Positions 1-8,369 of a stretch of 64,000 nucleotides of DNA are shown in pieces. The stretch lies in the NCBI RefSeq assembly GCF_026340305.1, contig NZ_JAPEPI010000002.1, positions 434,001 to 498,000 on the forward strand, read 5' to 3'. The notes beneath the pieces were generated by a model that saw nothing but the letters and a program-made list of their open reading frames with translations, was not told where the DNA came from and ran no database searches. The position numbers were made by a program, and so were the translations under genes. Within the stretch, counting starts at the first letter, position 1; every line of letters starts with the position of its first letter. This stretch comes from Streptomyces sp. NBC_01381. Lineage in GTDB: Bacteria > Actinomycetota > Actinomycetes > Streptomycetales > Streptomycetaceae.

Positions 1-1470
1 GAGACCGACGCCTTCCTGGTCGCGTGGACCGTGCCCGAGGTGGCCACCACGCTGCTCATCGAGGACGGCCTCGCGTTCGCCCTCGTACCGGCCTTCAGCA
101 TGGCCCTGGCCCGCCGCCGCAGCGCGCGGGAGGACCCGGTACGGGCGCTCGTGGCCGCCACGCTGCCCCGCCTCTCGCTGGCGTTCGCGGGCGTCGGTCT
201 CGTCCTGATGGCGAAGGCGCCGCACCTGGTGGCGCTGCTCGCGCCGGGCCTGCCCGACCCGCGGCTCGCCGTGGACTGCACCCGCCTCACCGCCACCTGC
301 GTCCTGAGCTTCGGCCTCGCCGGCTACTGCAGCGCGGTGCTGCGGGCGCACCGCAGGTTCGTGGCGCCCGCCGCCATCTACGTCGCCTACAACGTCGGCA
401 TCATCGGCACCGTGCTCCTCCTCGACGGGCGCGGCGGCGTCCGGTCCGCGGCCCTTGGCGTGGCGATCGGCGGCGTACTGATGGTGGCCGTGCAGGCGCC
501 GTCGCTCTGGTGGCAGCTGCGGCGGCGCGCGGCGCAAGCGCCGAGCGGCACCGCTACGGACGAGGCGTCGGCGGCGCGGCTGATGAGCGGCGCCCTCATC
601 GCCACCGTGCTGCTGTTCGCGCTGTGCCGGCAGTCGCAGGTCCTCATCGAGCGCTTCTTCGCGTCGTCGCTGCCCGCCGGGGCGATCTCGCACCTCAACT
701 ACGCGCAAAAAGTCGCCCAGGTGCCGATGATCCTCTCCCTGATGCTGTGCACGGTCACGCTCCCGGTCGTCGCGCAGGCCCTGGCCGAGGGCGACGTCAA
801 GCGGGCCAGGTCCCGTGTCGAGCGGGACCTGGGCCTCGCCTCGTGCGTCGTGCTGCTCGGCACCGCCGTGGTGATCGCGTGCGCGCCGCAGATCATCCAA
901 CTCCTCTTCCAGCGGGGTGCGTTCACCCCTGCCGACACCGCGGCCACGACGGCCGTCATGCGCGTGTACGCCCTGGGGCTCATCGGCCACACGCTGGTGG
1001 GGGCGCTGGTCCGCTCGTACTTCTCCGGGCATCGGGTCACGTGGTACCCGCTGGGCGCGATGGCGGTGGGGGTGGCCGCGACGGCCGCCATCGGCAGCCG
1101 GGCCGTGGACCTGTGGGGTGTACGCGGCATCGCGCTCGCCAACGCGGCCGGCATCAGCATCACGGCGGTCGTGCTGCTGTGCGGGATGGGGCCGCGCAGT
1201 GTGCCGATCCGGGTCCGCCGGGTCCTTGCCGAACTGGCCAAGCCGGCGGCCGCGGCGGTGTGCGCCACCGGATTCGGCGCGGCCGTGGCGCTGCGCGTCG
1301 CGTCCCCGCCGGTCGGTGTCGCGGCCGGGAGCCTGACCGTCGCCGGTGTCTTCGCGCTGGTGCTCTGGGTGCTGCGGGCCAGGGCCTTCAAACCCGTCGC
1401 CCGTTCCATCCGTTCGGTCATCCGCTCCGTCATCCGTTCCGTCACACGAAAGCGCTCGCATGTCCGCTGA
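1..1470 (+). CDS. MurJ/MviN-like polysaccharide (lipid-linked) flippase, 5' end missing
   Basis: The reading frame is open from base 1, so the N-terminus lies outside the window. About 489 codons remain. The protein is almost wholly hydrophobic helices, consistent with the MATE/MviN fold of lipid II and polysaccharide flippases. The stretch around HLNYAQKVAQVPMIL, followed by a conserved QALAEGD loop, and the segment IIQLLFQRGAFTP are typical of MurJ homologues. The end is a basic Arg/Ser-rich tail made of short repeats (IRSVIRSVIRSV). It is the first visible gene of a tightly coupled operon and overlaps the deacetylase start by 11 nt. Given the sugar-polymer neighbours I infer it flips a lipid-linked exopolysaccharide precursor rather than lipid II. 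It could still be a housekeeping MurJ paralogue. Confidence 0.85.
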   Translation, partial: ETDAFLVAWTVPEVATTLLIEDGLAFALVPAFSMALARRRSAREDPVRALVAATLPRLSLAFAGVGLVLMAKAPHLVALLAPGLPDPRLAVDCTRLTATCVLSFGLAGYCSAVLRAHRRFVAPAAIYVAYNVGIIGTVLLLDGRGGVRSAALGVAIGGVLMVAVQAPSLWWQLRRRAAQAPSGTATDEASAARLMSGALIATVLLFALCRQSQVLIERFFASSLPAGAISHLNYAQKVAQVPMILSLMLCTVTLPVVAQALAEGDVKRARSRVERDLGLASCVVLLGTAVVIACAPQIIQLLFQRGAFTPADTAATTAVMRVYALGLIGHTLVGALVRSYFSGHRVTWYPLGAMAVGVAATAAIGSRAVDLWGVRGIALANAAGISITAVVLLCGMGPRSVPIRVRRVLAELAKPAAAAVCATGFGAAVALRVASPPVGVAAGSLTVAGVFALVLWVLRARAFKPVARSIRSVIRSVIRSVTRKRSHVR

Positions 1471-2251
1471 CACAGCATTGGCTGAGACGCCCCGGGCATC
1501 CCGCCCGCGCCGCGTGCGGCTGCTGCCCGAGGCGCCGATGTGGGTGGCCATGTACCACTCCGTGGACGACTGCGCCGACGACCCGTACGAGATCACCGTC
1601 CCCGCCGAGCGCCTGGCGGCCCAGCTGCGCTGGCTGCGGCGGCAGGGTCTGCGGGGTGTGAGCATGACGCGGCTCCTCGACGCGCGCGCCCGCGGCGAGG
1701 GAAGGGGCCTGGTCGGCCTCACCTTCGACGACGGGTACACCGACTTCGTCGACCACGCGCTGCCGCTGCTTCACCAGTACGGCTTCGACGCCACCGTCTT
1801 CGTCCTGCCGGGCAGGCTGGCCGGCGAGAACGCCTGGGATCCGCTCGGCCCGCGCAAGTCGCTGCTCGACGCCGACGGCATCCGGCGCGCGGCCGCCGAG
1901 GGGATGGAGGTCGCCTCGCACGGCCTGACCCACGTCGACCTCACGCTGGCCGACGACCGGGTGCTGCGGCAGGAGACCAGCGGCAGCCGGGAGGCCCTCG
2001 CCGAGCTCGTGGGCTGCGAGGTGGAGGGCTTCTGCTATCCGTACGGAACGGTCGACGCGCGGGTCGTCGACGCCGTGCGCGATGCGGGCTACCGCTACGC
2101 GTGCGCGATCTCTCCCGGCCCGCTGACCGGGATCCACGCCCTGCCGCGTGTCCACATCGGCCGGCGGGACACCGCGCTGCGGCTGCACCTGAAGCTGCGC
2201 CTCAACCGGTTCCGCCGCCGCGCGGCCGGTGAACCGGTGGTGACCCCGTGA
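1460..2251 (+). CDS. Polysaccharide deacetylase (NodB/CE4-like)
   Basis: A 263-residue protein. I start it at the ATG at 1460, which overlaps the flippase end and fits translational coupling. It carries the CE4 signature: MYHSV near residue 32 at the first strand, LTFDDGYTDF with the catalytic and metal-binding aspartates, ASHGLTHVDL with the metal-binding histidines, and CYPYG. Members remove N- or O-acetyl groups from sugar polymers. No signal peptide is visible, so it may act on the cytoplasmic face or on lipid-linked intermediates. It ends in the GTGA overlap with the next gene. Its role in maturing the cluster's polysaccharide is inferred from context. Confidence 0.9.
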   Translation: MSADTALAETPRASRPRRVRLLPEAPMWVAMYHSVDDCADDPYEITVPAERLAAQLRWLRRQGLRGVSMTRLLDARARGEGRGLVGLTFDDGYTDFVDHALPLLHQYGFDATVFVLPGRLAGENAWDPLGPRKSLLDADGIRRAAAEGMEVASHGLTHVDLTLADDRVLRQETSGSREALAELVGCEVEGFCYPYGTVDARVVDAVRDAGYRYACAISPGPLTGIHALPRVHIGRRDTALRLHLKLRLNRFRRRAAGEPVVTP

Positions 2252-3426
2252 AGGCCCTGCACATCATCACCGGCCTCGGCGTCGGCGGCGCCGAGCAGCA
2301 ACTGCGGCTGCTGCTAAGGCACTTGCCCGCCTCCTGTGATGTCGTGACCCTCACCAACCCCGGCCCGGTCGCCGACGGTCTGACGGCCGACGGGGTGCGC
2401 GTCATCCACCTGGGCATGGCCGGCAACCGTGACGTGGGCGCGCTGCCCCGCCTCGTGCAGCTGATCCGGGGCGGCGGCTACGACCTGGTGCACACCCACC
2501 TCTACCGCGCCTGCCTGTACGGGCGGATCGCCGCGCGCATCGCGGGGACCCGGGCGGTCGTGGCCACCGAGCACTCCCTGGGCGACTCCCAGATGGAGGG
2601 CCGCCCCCTGACCGCCGGTGTCCGCGCCCTGTACCTGACCGGTGAGCGCCTCGGGCGGGCCACCGTGGCGGTCTCACCGTCCGTCGCCGAGCGGCTCAGC
2701 CGGTGGGGCGTGCCCCGGCAGCGCATTCACGTCGTACCGAACGGCATCGACGTCGAGCCGTTCCGCTTCGATCCACGGGCCCGGATCGCGGCCCGCCGCC
2801 AACTGGGCCTTCCCGACGAGGCGTTCGTCGTCGGCGGGGTGGGGCGGCTCGCGGCGGGCAAGCGCTTCGACGTCCTGCTGCACGCCCTGGCCGCGCTGCC
2901 CGGTGACGTACGCCTTCTGCTCGTCGGCGGCGGCCCTGACGAGGCGAGGCTGCGCGCGACCGCGCGTGAACTGGGCGTCGCGGAAAGGGTGTTGTTCGCC
3001 GGGGAGCGCCCGTACCTGGCCGCGGACACGGCCGCGGAGGGCGGCGACCTGCCCGCGCTCCTCGCCGCGATGGACGTCCTCGCGTCGCCCTCGCCCGAGG
3101 AGGCCTTCGGCCTGGCCGTGGTCGAGGGTCTCGCCGCCGGTCTGCCGGTGCTCTACGTCAGGTGCCCGGCCGTCGAGGATCTGCCGCCAGGCGCGTCCGG
3201 CGGGGCGCTGCGTGTCCAGGGGGACCCGGAGTCGTTCGCCCGGGCGCTGCTGCGGGCCCGGGACGCGGGGCCGCGGCCTCGGCTGCTGCTGGACGCCGCG
3301 CACCACTACAGCATCACGCGCAGCGCCGATCAGCTGATGCGTGTGTACGAGACAGCTGCCGCAGAACCGACCCCGAGACGCCCGACGCCGAGATGCCCGA
3401 CCCGAGACGCTCGACCCCGAGAGTGA
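2248..3426 (+). CDS. Glycosyltransferase family 4 (GT-B fold)
   Basis: A 392-residue protein with a GTG start overlapping the deacetylase stop by 4 nt. The N-terminal domain begins with LHIITGLGVGGAEQQ, the glycine-rich donor loop of GT4 enzymes. The C-terminal Rossmann domain has GVGRLAAGKRFDVLL, then LLLVGGGPDE. The SPSPEEAFGLAVVEGLA segment contains the EX7E motif that contacts the nucleotide sugar. It should transfer a sugar from a nucleotide donor onto a growing glycan or lipid carrier; donor and acceptor cannot be read from the sequence. The last 20 or so residues are a Pro/Arg-rich tail encoded by short imperfect DNA repeats and probably not part of the fold. Confidence 0.9.
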   Translation: MKALHIITGLGVGGAEQQLRLLLRHLPASCDVVTLTNPGPVADGLTADGVRVIHLGMAGNRDVGALPRLVQLIRGGGYDLVHTHLYRACLYGRIAARIAGTRAVVATEHSLGDSQMEGRPLTAGVRALYLTGERLGRATVAVSPSVAERLSRWGVPRQRIHVVPNGIDVEPFRFDPRARIAARRQLGLPDEAFVVGGVGRLAAGKRFDVLLHALAALPGDVRLLLVGGGPDEARLRATARELGVAERVLFAGERPYLAADTAAEGGDLPALLAAMDVLASPSPEEAFGLAVVEGLAAGLPVLYVRCPAVEDLPPGASGGALRVQGDPESFARALLRARDAGPRPRLLLDAAHHYSITRSADQLMRVYETAAAEPTPRRPTPRCPTRDARPRE

Positions 3427-3433
3427 GTTCCCG

Positions 3434-4096
3434 ATGACCGAAACCCTCAAGAGAAGGCACCGCCCGGCAGGACCGCCCGCCACGGTGCTCGGCCGCGTCA
3501 AGCGCCTTCCCGCGTGGTGGCTGCTGCCGGCGGGCGCGCTGGCCGGCGCCATCGCCGGTGGCGCGTACGGCGTGGTGAAGACACCGACGTACACGGCCAC
3601 GAGTTACGTGCTCGCCGTGCCGCAGGAGAAGTCCGACCCCACCGCGGCGCTCGGCTTCGCCCAGGCGTACGGCCGCGTCGCCACCCAGCTCGCGGTGCTC
3701 GGCGACGCCCAGGTCGAGTCGGGGGTGTCGCCGCAGACGCTGCGCGACAGCGTGCAGGCGGCCACCTCGCCCGACGCGCCGATGATCTCCATCTCGGCGA
3801 CCGCCGCCAAGCCCGGCAAGGCGCGCGACATCGCCAACGCCGTGTCCCGGTCCCTGACCAACAACGCCAACCACACCAAGGACAGCACGCAGGTACGGCT
3901 GCTCCAGCTCTCCCGGGCGATCAAGCCGGAGGCGCCCGCGTCGGCGGCACCGCCCATGACGGCCCTGGTGGGCGCGAGCGCGGGCGGCCTGCTCGGCGGC
4001 CTCGCCCTGCTCGTACGGCCCCGGCGCACCGAGGAGCCGGTGGCGGCCCCCGTGCCGGGACCCGCGCAGGCCGCCGATCTCGGCCGGGAGACGTGA
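3434..4096 (+). CDS. Wzz-like chain-length determinant / polysaccharide co-polymerase
   Basis: A 220-residue protein starting 7 nt after the glycosyltransferase stop. It has a first transmembrane segment at about residues 30-50 (WWLLPAGALAGAIAGGAYG), an extracytoplasmic region that begins TPTYTATSYVLAV, and a second transmembrane segment near residue 180 (ALVGASAGGLLGGLALLV). This is the Wzz/PCP arrangement with an unusually short loop, and there is no fused tyrosine kinase. Co-polymerases of this type set polymer length and work with the flippase and polymerase. The stop codon overlaps the next start (TGATG), so the two genes are probably co-translated. Confidence 0.8.
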   Translation: MTETLKRRHRPAGPPATVLGRVKRLPAWWLLPAGALAGAIAGGAYGVVKTPTYTATSYVLAVPQEKSDPTAALGFAQAYGRVATQLAVLGDAQVESGVSPQTLRDSVQAATSPDAPMISISATAAKPGKARDIANAVSRSLTNNANHTKDSTQVRLLQLSRAIKPEAPASAAPPMTALVGASAGGLLGGLALLVRPRRTEEPVAAPVPGPAQAADLGRET

Positions 4097-5205
4097 TGGC
4101 CCCGCACGGCCCCGCCCTGACCGCCGAAGTCTGCACGGACCAGGGGGAGTTCGGGGGGCTCGCGGCGGCGTGGGCGCGGCTGCACCGCCGCTGCCGGACG
4201 GCGACGCCCTTCCAGAGCCATGCGTGGCTGCACTCGTGGTGGCTCTCCTACGGCAGGCGCGGCCGGCTCCGGGTGGTGCTCGTGCGCAGGGACGGCGAGC
4301 TCGTCGCCGCCGCGCCGCTGATGCGGACGTATCTGCCGCTCCCGGCGCTTGTGCCGCTGGGCGGCGCCATCTCCGACTTCACCGATGTGCTGCTCGACGA
4401 CGCATGCGCCGATGAGGCCTTGGAGGCGCTCGCCGACGGCCTGTCGAGGCTGGCACGCGGCGCGCTGATCGACTTCCGCGAGGTCAGGTCGGGTGCCGCC
4501 GTGGAGCGGATCTACGAACGGTGGCGCGGGCCCCGGCTGCGCCTGACGGACTCGCTCTGCCTCGAACTGCCCGCGGCCTCCATGGGCGAACTGCTCGGCC
4601 GGCTGCCCGCGCGGCGGGCCCAGCGGGTGCGCGCCAACATCCGCAAGATCGACGCACTGGGCGTCGAGCGGCGGATCGTACGCCACGACGAGGTGGACGC
4701 CTCGGTGCGGACCCTCCTTCATCTGCACCAACTCCAGTGGCAGGGACGGAAGGTGACGTCCGAACACCTCCAGCCACGGTTCTCCGAGCACCTGATCAGG
4801 TCGGTGGGGCTCATGGTCAGGGCGGGCGACGCGGTCGTCACCGAGTTCCGGCTCGACGACGCCGTGGTCGCGGCCGACCTGACGCTGCTCTCGCCCGGCC
4901 TGGTCGGCGGCTACCTCTACGGCGCGCATCCGCGGCTGCGGGAGCGGAAGGTCGACGTGGCGACCATGCTCCTGAACGCCAACACGGAGCACGCGGAGGG
5001 CGACCGGGCCCGCGTGCTCAGCCTCCTTCGCGGCAACGAGCCGTACAAACACCACTGGCGCCCCGAGGCGGTCACCAACCACCGCTTCCTGCTGGCCAGC
5101 CGCCGCACCGCCCCTGTGCTGCGGGCGGCCGCCTGCGACGCGGCCGCCCGCAGCCGCTGCAAGGAGTACCTGCGACGGCGGGAGGAGCGCGGCGGCGGTT
5201 CCTGA
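4096..5205 (+). CDS. GNAT-family acyltransferase of the CelD/BcsL type
   Basis: A 369-residue protein beginning at the ATG that overlaps the previous stop. The order TPFQSHAWLHSWW at the N-terminus, then RVRANIRKIDALG, and a C-terminal half with RDDAVVAADLTLLS-like strands and YLYGAHPRLRERKV matches the double-GNAT proteins associated with cellulose and exopolysaccharide synthesis (CelD/BcsL, FemAB-like). The likely job is acylation of a sugar unit or carrier-linked precursor. It is the last gene of the operon that begins with the flippase. Only 27 nt separate it from the convergent GH26 gene. The acyl donor is unknown. Confidence 0.8.
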   Translation: MAPHGPALTAEVCTDQGEFGGLAAAWARLHRRCRTATPFQSHAWLHSWWLSYGRRGRLRVVLVRRDGELVAAAPLMRTYLPLPALVPLGGAISDFTDVLLDDACADEALEALADGLSRLARGALIDFREVRSGAAVERIYERWRGPRLRLTDSLCLELPAASMGELLGRLPARRAQRVRANIRKIDALGVERRIVRHDEVDASVRTLLHLHQLQWQGRKVTSEHLQPRFSEHLIRSVGLMVRAGDAVVTEFRLDDAVVAADLTLLSPGLVGGYLYGAHPRLRERKVDVATMLLNANTEHAEGDRARVLSLLRGNEPYKHHWRPEAVTNHRFLLASRRTAPVLRAAACDAAARSRCKEYLRRREERGGGS

Positions 5206-5232
5206 GCCGGACCGCCACCGCTCGACGCCTGA

Positions 5233-6522
5233 TCAGCGGCGGCTCCACCAGTCGAGGCGCATGCACAGCTTGCCGCCGAGCCAGTACTCGACCCAGTCGC
5301 CCATCTCCAGCGGGGAACAGTTGGGCGGATGCGTCGGCGCGACCGGCTGCGTCGGCTGCGGGGCCGGCTCGGTGTCCTTGCGGCCGAAGAGCAGGGACCG
5401 GTAGGCCTTGGACGCCTTGGGGTTGTCCTCGCACTGCCACACGCCGTGCGGGCAGTAGTCGGTGACGGTGTTGTAGAGCGGTTTGTGCTTGTCCATCCAG
5501 ACGAGCATTTTCCGCATGTATTCCTCGTTGTCGCCGTTGCGGAAAAGACCCCACTCGGGATACGAGATCGGCTTGTTGCGGGCGGCAGCGAATTCCACGT
5601 GCTCCTGCAGCCCGTACGGCTCACTCACCTGCTCGGCGAAGGACTGGCCCGCCGGCTGGTCGTAGGAGTCCATGCCGATGATGTCCACGACGTCGTCGCC
5701 GGGATAGCACTGCGTCCACGGAATGGCGTCGCGGCCCCGGCTCGGTGTGAAGTCGAACTTGAACTTCTGGCCCGGCACCGAACGCATCGTGGTGATGATG
5801 CTTTTCCAGTACTTCTTCCAGGACTCCGGGTCGGGACCGCATCGGTGGGTGTACGTGGTGCCGTTCATCTCCCAGCCGAGCACGATGACCGTGTCGGGCA
5901 CCTTCAGCTTCACGAGGCGTTCGGCCAGGGTGCGGAAATGCTCGTCGAAATCGCCCGCGGCACCCTTGCGGAGCTGCGAGCGGACTTCCCGGTCACCGAC
6001 GTCTCCCTCGTTGCGCTCCAGCATGGGGACATTGAGCACGAAGAGCCGGTCGTCCTTCTCTCGCCGCCACTGCGCCCAGTTCTCCAAGAAGTTCGGAGCA
6101 CCCTCGATATTGCTCCACACGTCACCCGGCAGATAGGTGTGGCCGACGCGCAGCTCCGCGCCGCCCAGCCAGGTGCTGAGCTCCGCCATCCGCTCTACGC
6201 CCTCGGGGCCGTAGTCGAGATAGGCGCCGAACGCCGGGCTCCGCTCCGCCGGGTCGGGCGCGGTGGGGCTCGGCGGGACGGGTGGCGTGGGGGCGGCGGG
6301 AGTCGAGGTGGGCAGTACGGGCGGGGACGGCGACGCGGGCAGTGCGGGCGGGGACGGTGCGGGCGTCGTCGTCGGCAGTGCGGGGCGGAAGACCGGCGGA
6401 TCGGGCTCCTGCCCGGCTCCCCACGCGTATCCCGGGCCGATCGCGAGCGCCGCCGACACGACGATTCCGGTGGCGATGAATACCGGCCGTTTTCTACTGG
6501 GCCTGTGTCTGTGCGGGGTCAT
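5233..6522 (-). CDS. Secreted GH26-like glycoside hydrolase (beta-mannanase family)
   Basis: A 429-residue protein. The N-terminus is a signal peptide with a basic start and a hydrophobic core around VFIATGIVVSAALAI. A roughly 50-residue Pro/Ala/Ser/Thr linker follows, then a TIM-barrel domain. VLGWEMNG carries the expected acid/base glutamate, IIGMDSYD follows, and ISYPEWGLF carries the expected nucleophile, as in GH26 enzymes. A short C-terminal cysteine-containing module (NCSPLEMGDWVEYW...) may be a small carbohydrate-binding unit. It faces the exopolysaccharide operon, so it may trim or release the polymer. The substrate cannot be decided from sequence. Confidence 0.85.
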   Translation of the reverse strand: MTPHRHRPSRKRPVFIATGIVVSAALAIGPGYAWGAGQEPDPPVFRPALPTTTPAPSPPALPASPSPPVLPTSTPAAPTPPVPPSPTAPDPAERSPAFGAYLDYGPEGVERMAELSTWLGGAELRVGHTYLPGDVWSNIEGAPNFLENWAQWRREKDDRLFVLNVPMLERNEGDVGDREVRSQLRKGAAGDFDEHFRTLAERLVKLKVPDTVIVLGWEMNGTTYTHRCGPDPESWKKYWKSIITTMRSVPGQKFKFDFTPSRGRDAIPWTQCYPGDDVVDIIGMDSYDQPAGQSFAEQVSEPYGLQEHVEFAAARNKPISYPEWGLFRNGDNEEYMRKMLVWMDKHKPLYNTVTDYCPHGVWQCEDNPKASKAYRSLLFGRKDTEPAPQPTQPVAPTHPPNCSPLEMGDWVEYWLGGKLCMRLDWWSRR

Positions 6523-6652
6523 GGCTGCTCCTCATGATGCTCCTCCATCCACTGACACTCAGTCATATGTATTTCTATTGCGCCAATCGAGCCGTTAACC
6601 CTTCGGGCGTGCCCATCGCCCGCATGGGGGATCGAATTGAGAGGATTTGACG

Positions 6653-7960
6653 GTGCTGACTCTCGACACCCGGGTCCCCGCGGTTCTGCTGCGGATCGAC
6701 CGGAACCCCTTTCACCACGGCACGCTCGGTGCTGTTCGGTCACTGGGCCGTGCGGGAGTGGAGGTGCACGTGGCCGCCGCCGATTCCGGGTGGAGCCCCG
6801 TCAGCAGATCCCGCTATCTGCATCAGACCCACCCTGCGCCGCCGCCGGGCGCGTCGCTCGGGGAGATCTCCGCGGAATTGCGCCGCATTTCCCGGCGCGT
6901 TGCGCGCCCCGCCGTTCTCATTCCGATGGACGACGCGGGCGCCCTCGCCATCGGGCATCTGCAGAAGGAACTCGCCGATTTCTATCTCTTGCCCGACCAG
7001 GCGAGCGGACTCGCGGAGCGGGTCGCCGACAAGGCGACGCTGGCCGAGATGTGCGAGACCGTCGGCATTCCGCACCCGGTGACGCTCCTGCCCGAATCCA
7101 CCGCTCAAACAGCCGTCGCCGTACGCCAGCTGGGGCTCCCCGTGGTGGCCAAGTGGAGCCGGCCGTGGCTCGTCCCCGGCGGGGCGGGGCTGCGCAGCAC
7201 CGTCCTGGTGCGATCGGCGGGGGAGGCGCAGGAGCTGTACCGGCGCAGCGGGGAGGCGGGCAGCCGGCTGCTGCTCCAGGCCTTCCTGCCGGACGGGCCA
7301 GGACGCGACTGGTTCGCGCACGGATACGTCGACCGGACGGGCGTCGTGCGCGGCGGCGGCTCGGGCCGCAAGCATCGCTCCTGGCCGCGGAGCGCGGGCC
7401 TGACGGCCGTGGGGCGGTGGGCGCCGGACCCGGACCTCAAGGCACGCACGGAGCGGCTGATCCGCACGCTGGGCTACCGGGGCATCTTCGACCTCGACTT
7501 CCGGGTGGACTCCGCGACGGGCGAGCACTGCCTGCTCGACTTCAACCCACGGCCCGGCGCCCAGTTCCGGCTCTTCGCCGACGGCGCCGACCTGGACGTC
7601 GTACGCGCCCTGCACCTGGACATGACGCACCGTCCGCTGCCGTCCGCCGCCGTCCTTTCGGGGCGCGCGTTCGTGGTGGAGAACTACGCGCCGCTGACCG
7701 CGCTGCGGGCCCTGCTGCCGGTGGGCCCCGCGGCCACCGCGACGCACCGCCGCGAGCTGGCCTGGCTCGCCCGCGACGACCTGGCGCCCGCGCTCGCCAT
7801 GGGGGTGCTGTGGTGCCGCCATGTCACGCGGCGCGTGCTCGGCCGGCTGCGGCGGGCGGTACGCCCCGAGGCCCCGCCCAGGGAGCTGGAAGGCACCTGT
7901 GCCGAGGACGCCCGGATCGACGACGCCCGTATCGACGACGAGAGAGCGAGCAGTCGCTGA
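6653..7960 (+). CDS. ATP-grasp carboxylate-amine ligase-like protein
   Basis: I choose the GTG at 6653 because a GAGAGGA site ends 7 nt before it; a TTG at 6647 is too close to that site. The protein is about 435 residues. It has an N-terminal pre-ATP-grasp domain (RNPFHHGTLGAVRSLG), a central lysine-containing strand (GLPVVAKWSRPW), and a C-terminal magnesium-binding motif, GIFDLDFRVD followed by CLLDFNPRPGAQF. ATP-grasp enzymes activate a carboxylate as acyl phosphate and join it to an amine. The amine and acid are unknown. Transcribed away from GH26, it abuts the remains of an oxidoreductase that I expect was once its operon partner. Confidence 0.85.
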   Translation: MLTLDTRVPAVLLRIDRNPFHHGTLGAVRSLGRAGVEVHVAAADSGWSPVSRSRYLHQTHPAPPPGASLGEISAELRRISRRVARPAVLIPMDDAGALAIGHLQKELADFYLLPDQASGLAERVADKATLAEMCETVGIPHPVTLLPESTAQTAVAVRQLGLPVVAKWSRPWLVPGGAGLRSTVLVRSAGEAQELYRRSGEAGSRLLLQAFLPDGPGRDWFAHGYVDRTGVVRGGGSGRKHRSWPRSAGLTAVGRWAPDPDLKARTERLIRTLGYRGIFDLDFRVDSATGEHCLLDFNPRPGAQFRLFADGADLDVVRALHLDMTHRPLPSAAVLSGRAFVVENYAPLTALRALLPVGPAATATHRRELAWLARDDLAPALAMGVLWCRHVTRRVLGRLRRAVRPEAPPRELEGTCAEDARIDDARIDDERASSR

Positions 7961-8153
7961 CGTACGACCTGTTGGCTGTCGTGGCAGGCCCTACGGCCTG
8001 TCCATCGCCTCGCACAGCAGCCACCACAGCGACCTGGAGCGCTTCCGCGACAAGGACGTCACGGTGATCGGCGGTGGCCAGGCGGCCCTGCCGGTGGCGG
8101 TGTCGTCGAGCGGTGCCGTCGTCCTCGTGTGCGGGGAGAACCCGTACAGGTGA
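7958..8153 (+). pseudogene. Remnant of an FAD/NAD(P)-dependent oxidoreductase with internal deletion and frameshift
   Basis: Directly after the ligase stop, one frame reads TYDLLAVVAGP, the start of a dinucleotide-binding fold. After a shift of one base it continues as PYGLSIASHSSHHSDL and then RFRDKDVTVIGGGQAAL. In intact actinobacterial relatives, as I remember them, GPYGLSIASH is near the N-terminus and SHSSHHSDL...VTVIGGGQ begins the second nucleotide-binding domain some 150 residues later. The junction therefore looks like a large in-frame deletion between short CTCGCAC/AGCCAC-like stretches, with a one-base loss in the first GxGPxG motif. The distal half is also missing. The gene cannot make a working enzyme. 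Confidence 0.75.
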
Positions 8154-8311
8154 TGCGGTCGGCGAACGGGTGAATCGGTTCTTCGGTGGCGGTGGTCAGG
8201 TGGTGGGCTGTGCCTTCGTGGGACGGGCCAGGTTGTCCCCCGCCAGCCGTCGGCGCTTCCGCCGTGGGTGGGCAATACCCCTGACCGGGCCGGCCCTTCC
8301 CCCCTCCCCTG

Positions 8312-8351
8312 CTGGCAGGGAAGAGACCTCAGGGCGTCTCTTCCCTGCCAG
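8312..8351. terminator. Strong hairpin between oxidoreductase remnant and long chaplin
   Basis: A perfect 16-bp stem (CTGGCAGGGAAGAGAC with its complement) encloses an 8-base loop at 8328-8335. It lies between two convergent units and can act as a bidirectional factor-independent terminator, most directly for the chaplin on the minus strand. Confidence 0.8.
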
Positions 8352-8369
8352 TCGGCATGCCCGGCCGCA

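Noticed and set aside
5233..6522. Cellulase role linked to a cellulose-synthase cluster
   Set aside because: The catalytic motifs fit GH26, not GH5, GH6 or GH9, and no cellulose synthase gene is visible in the window.
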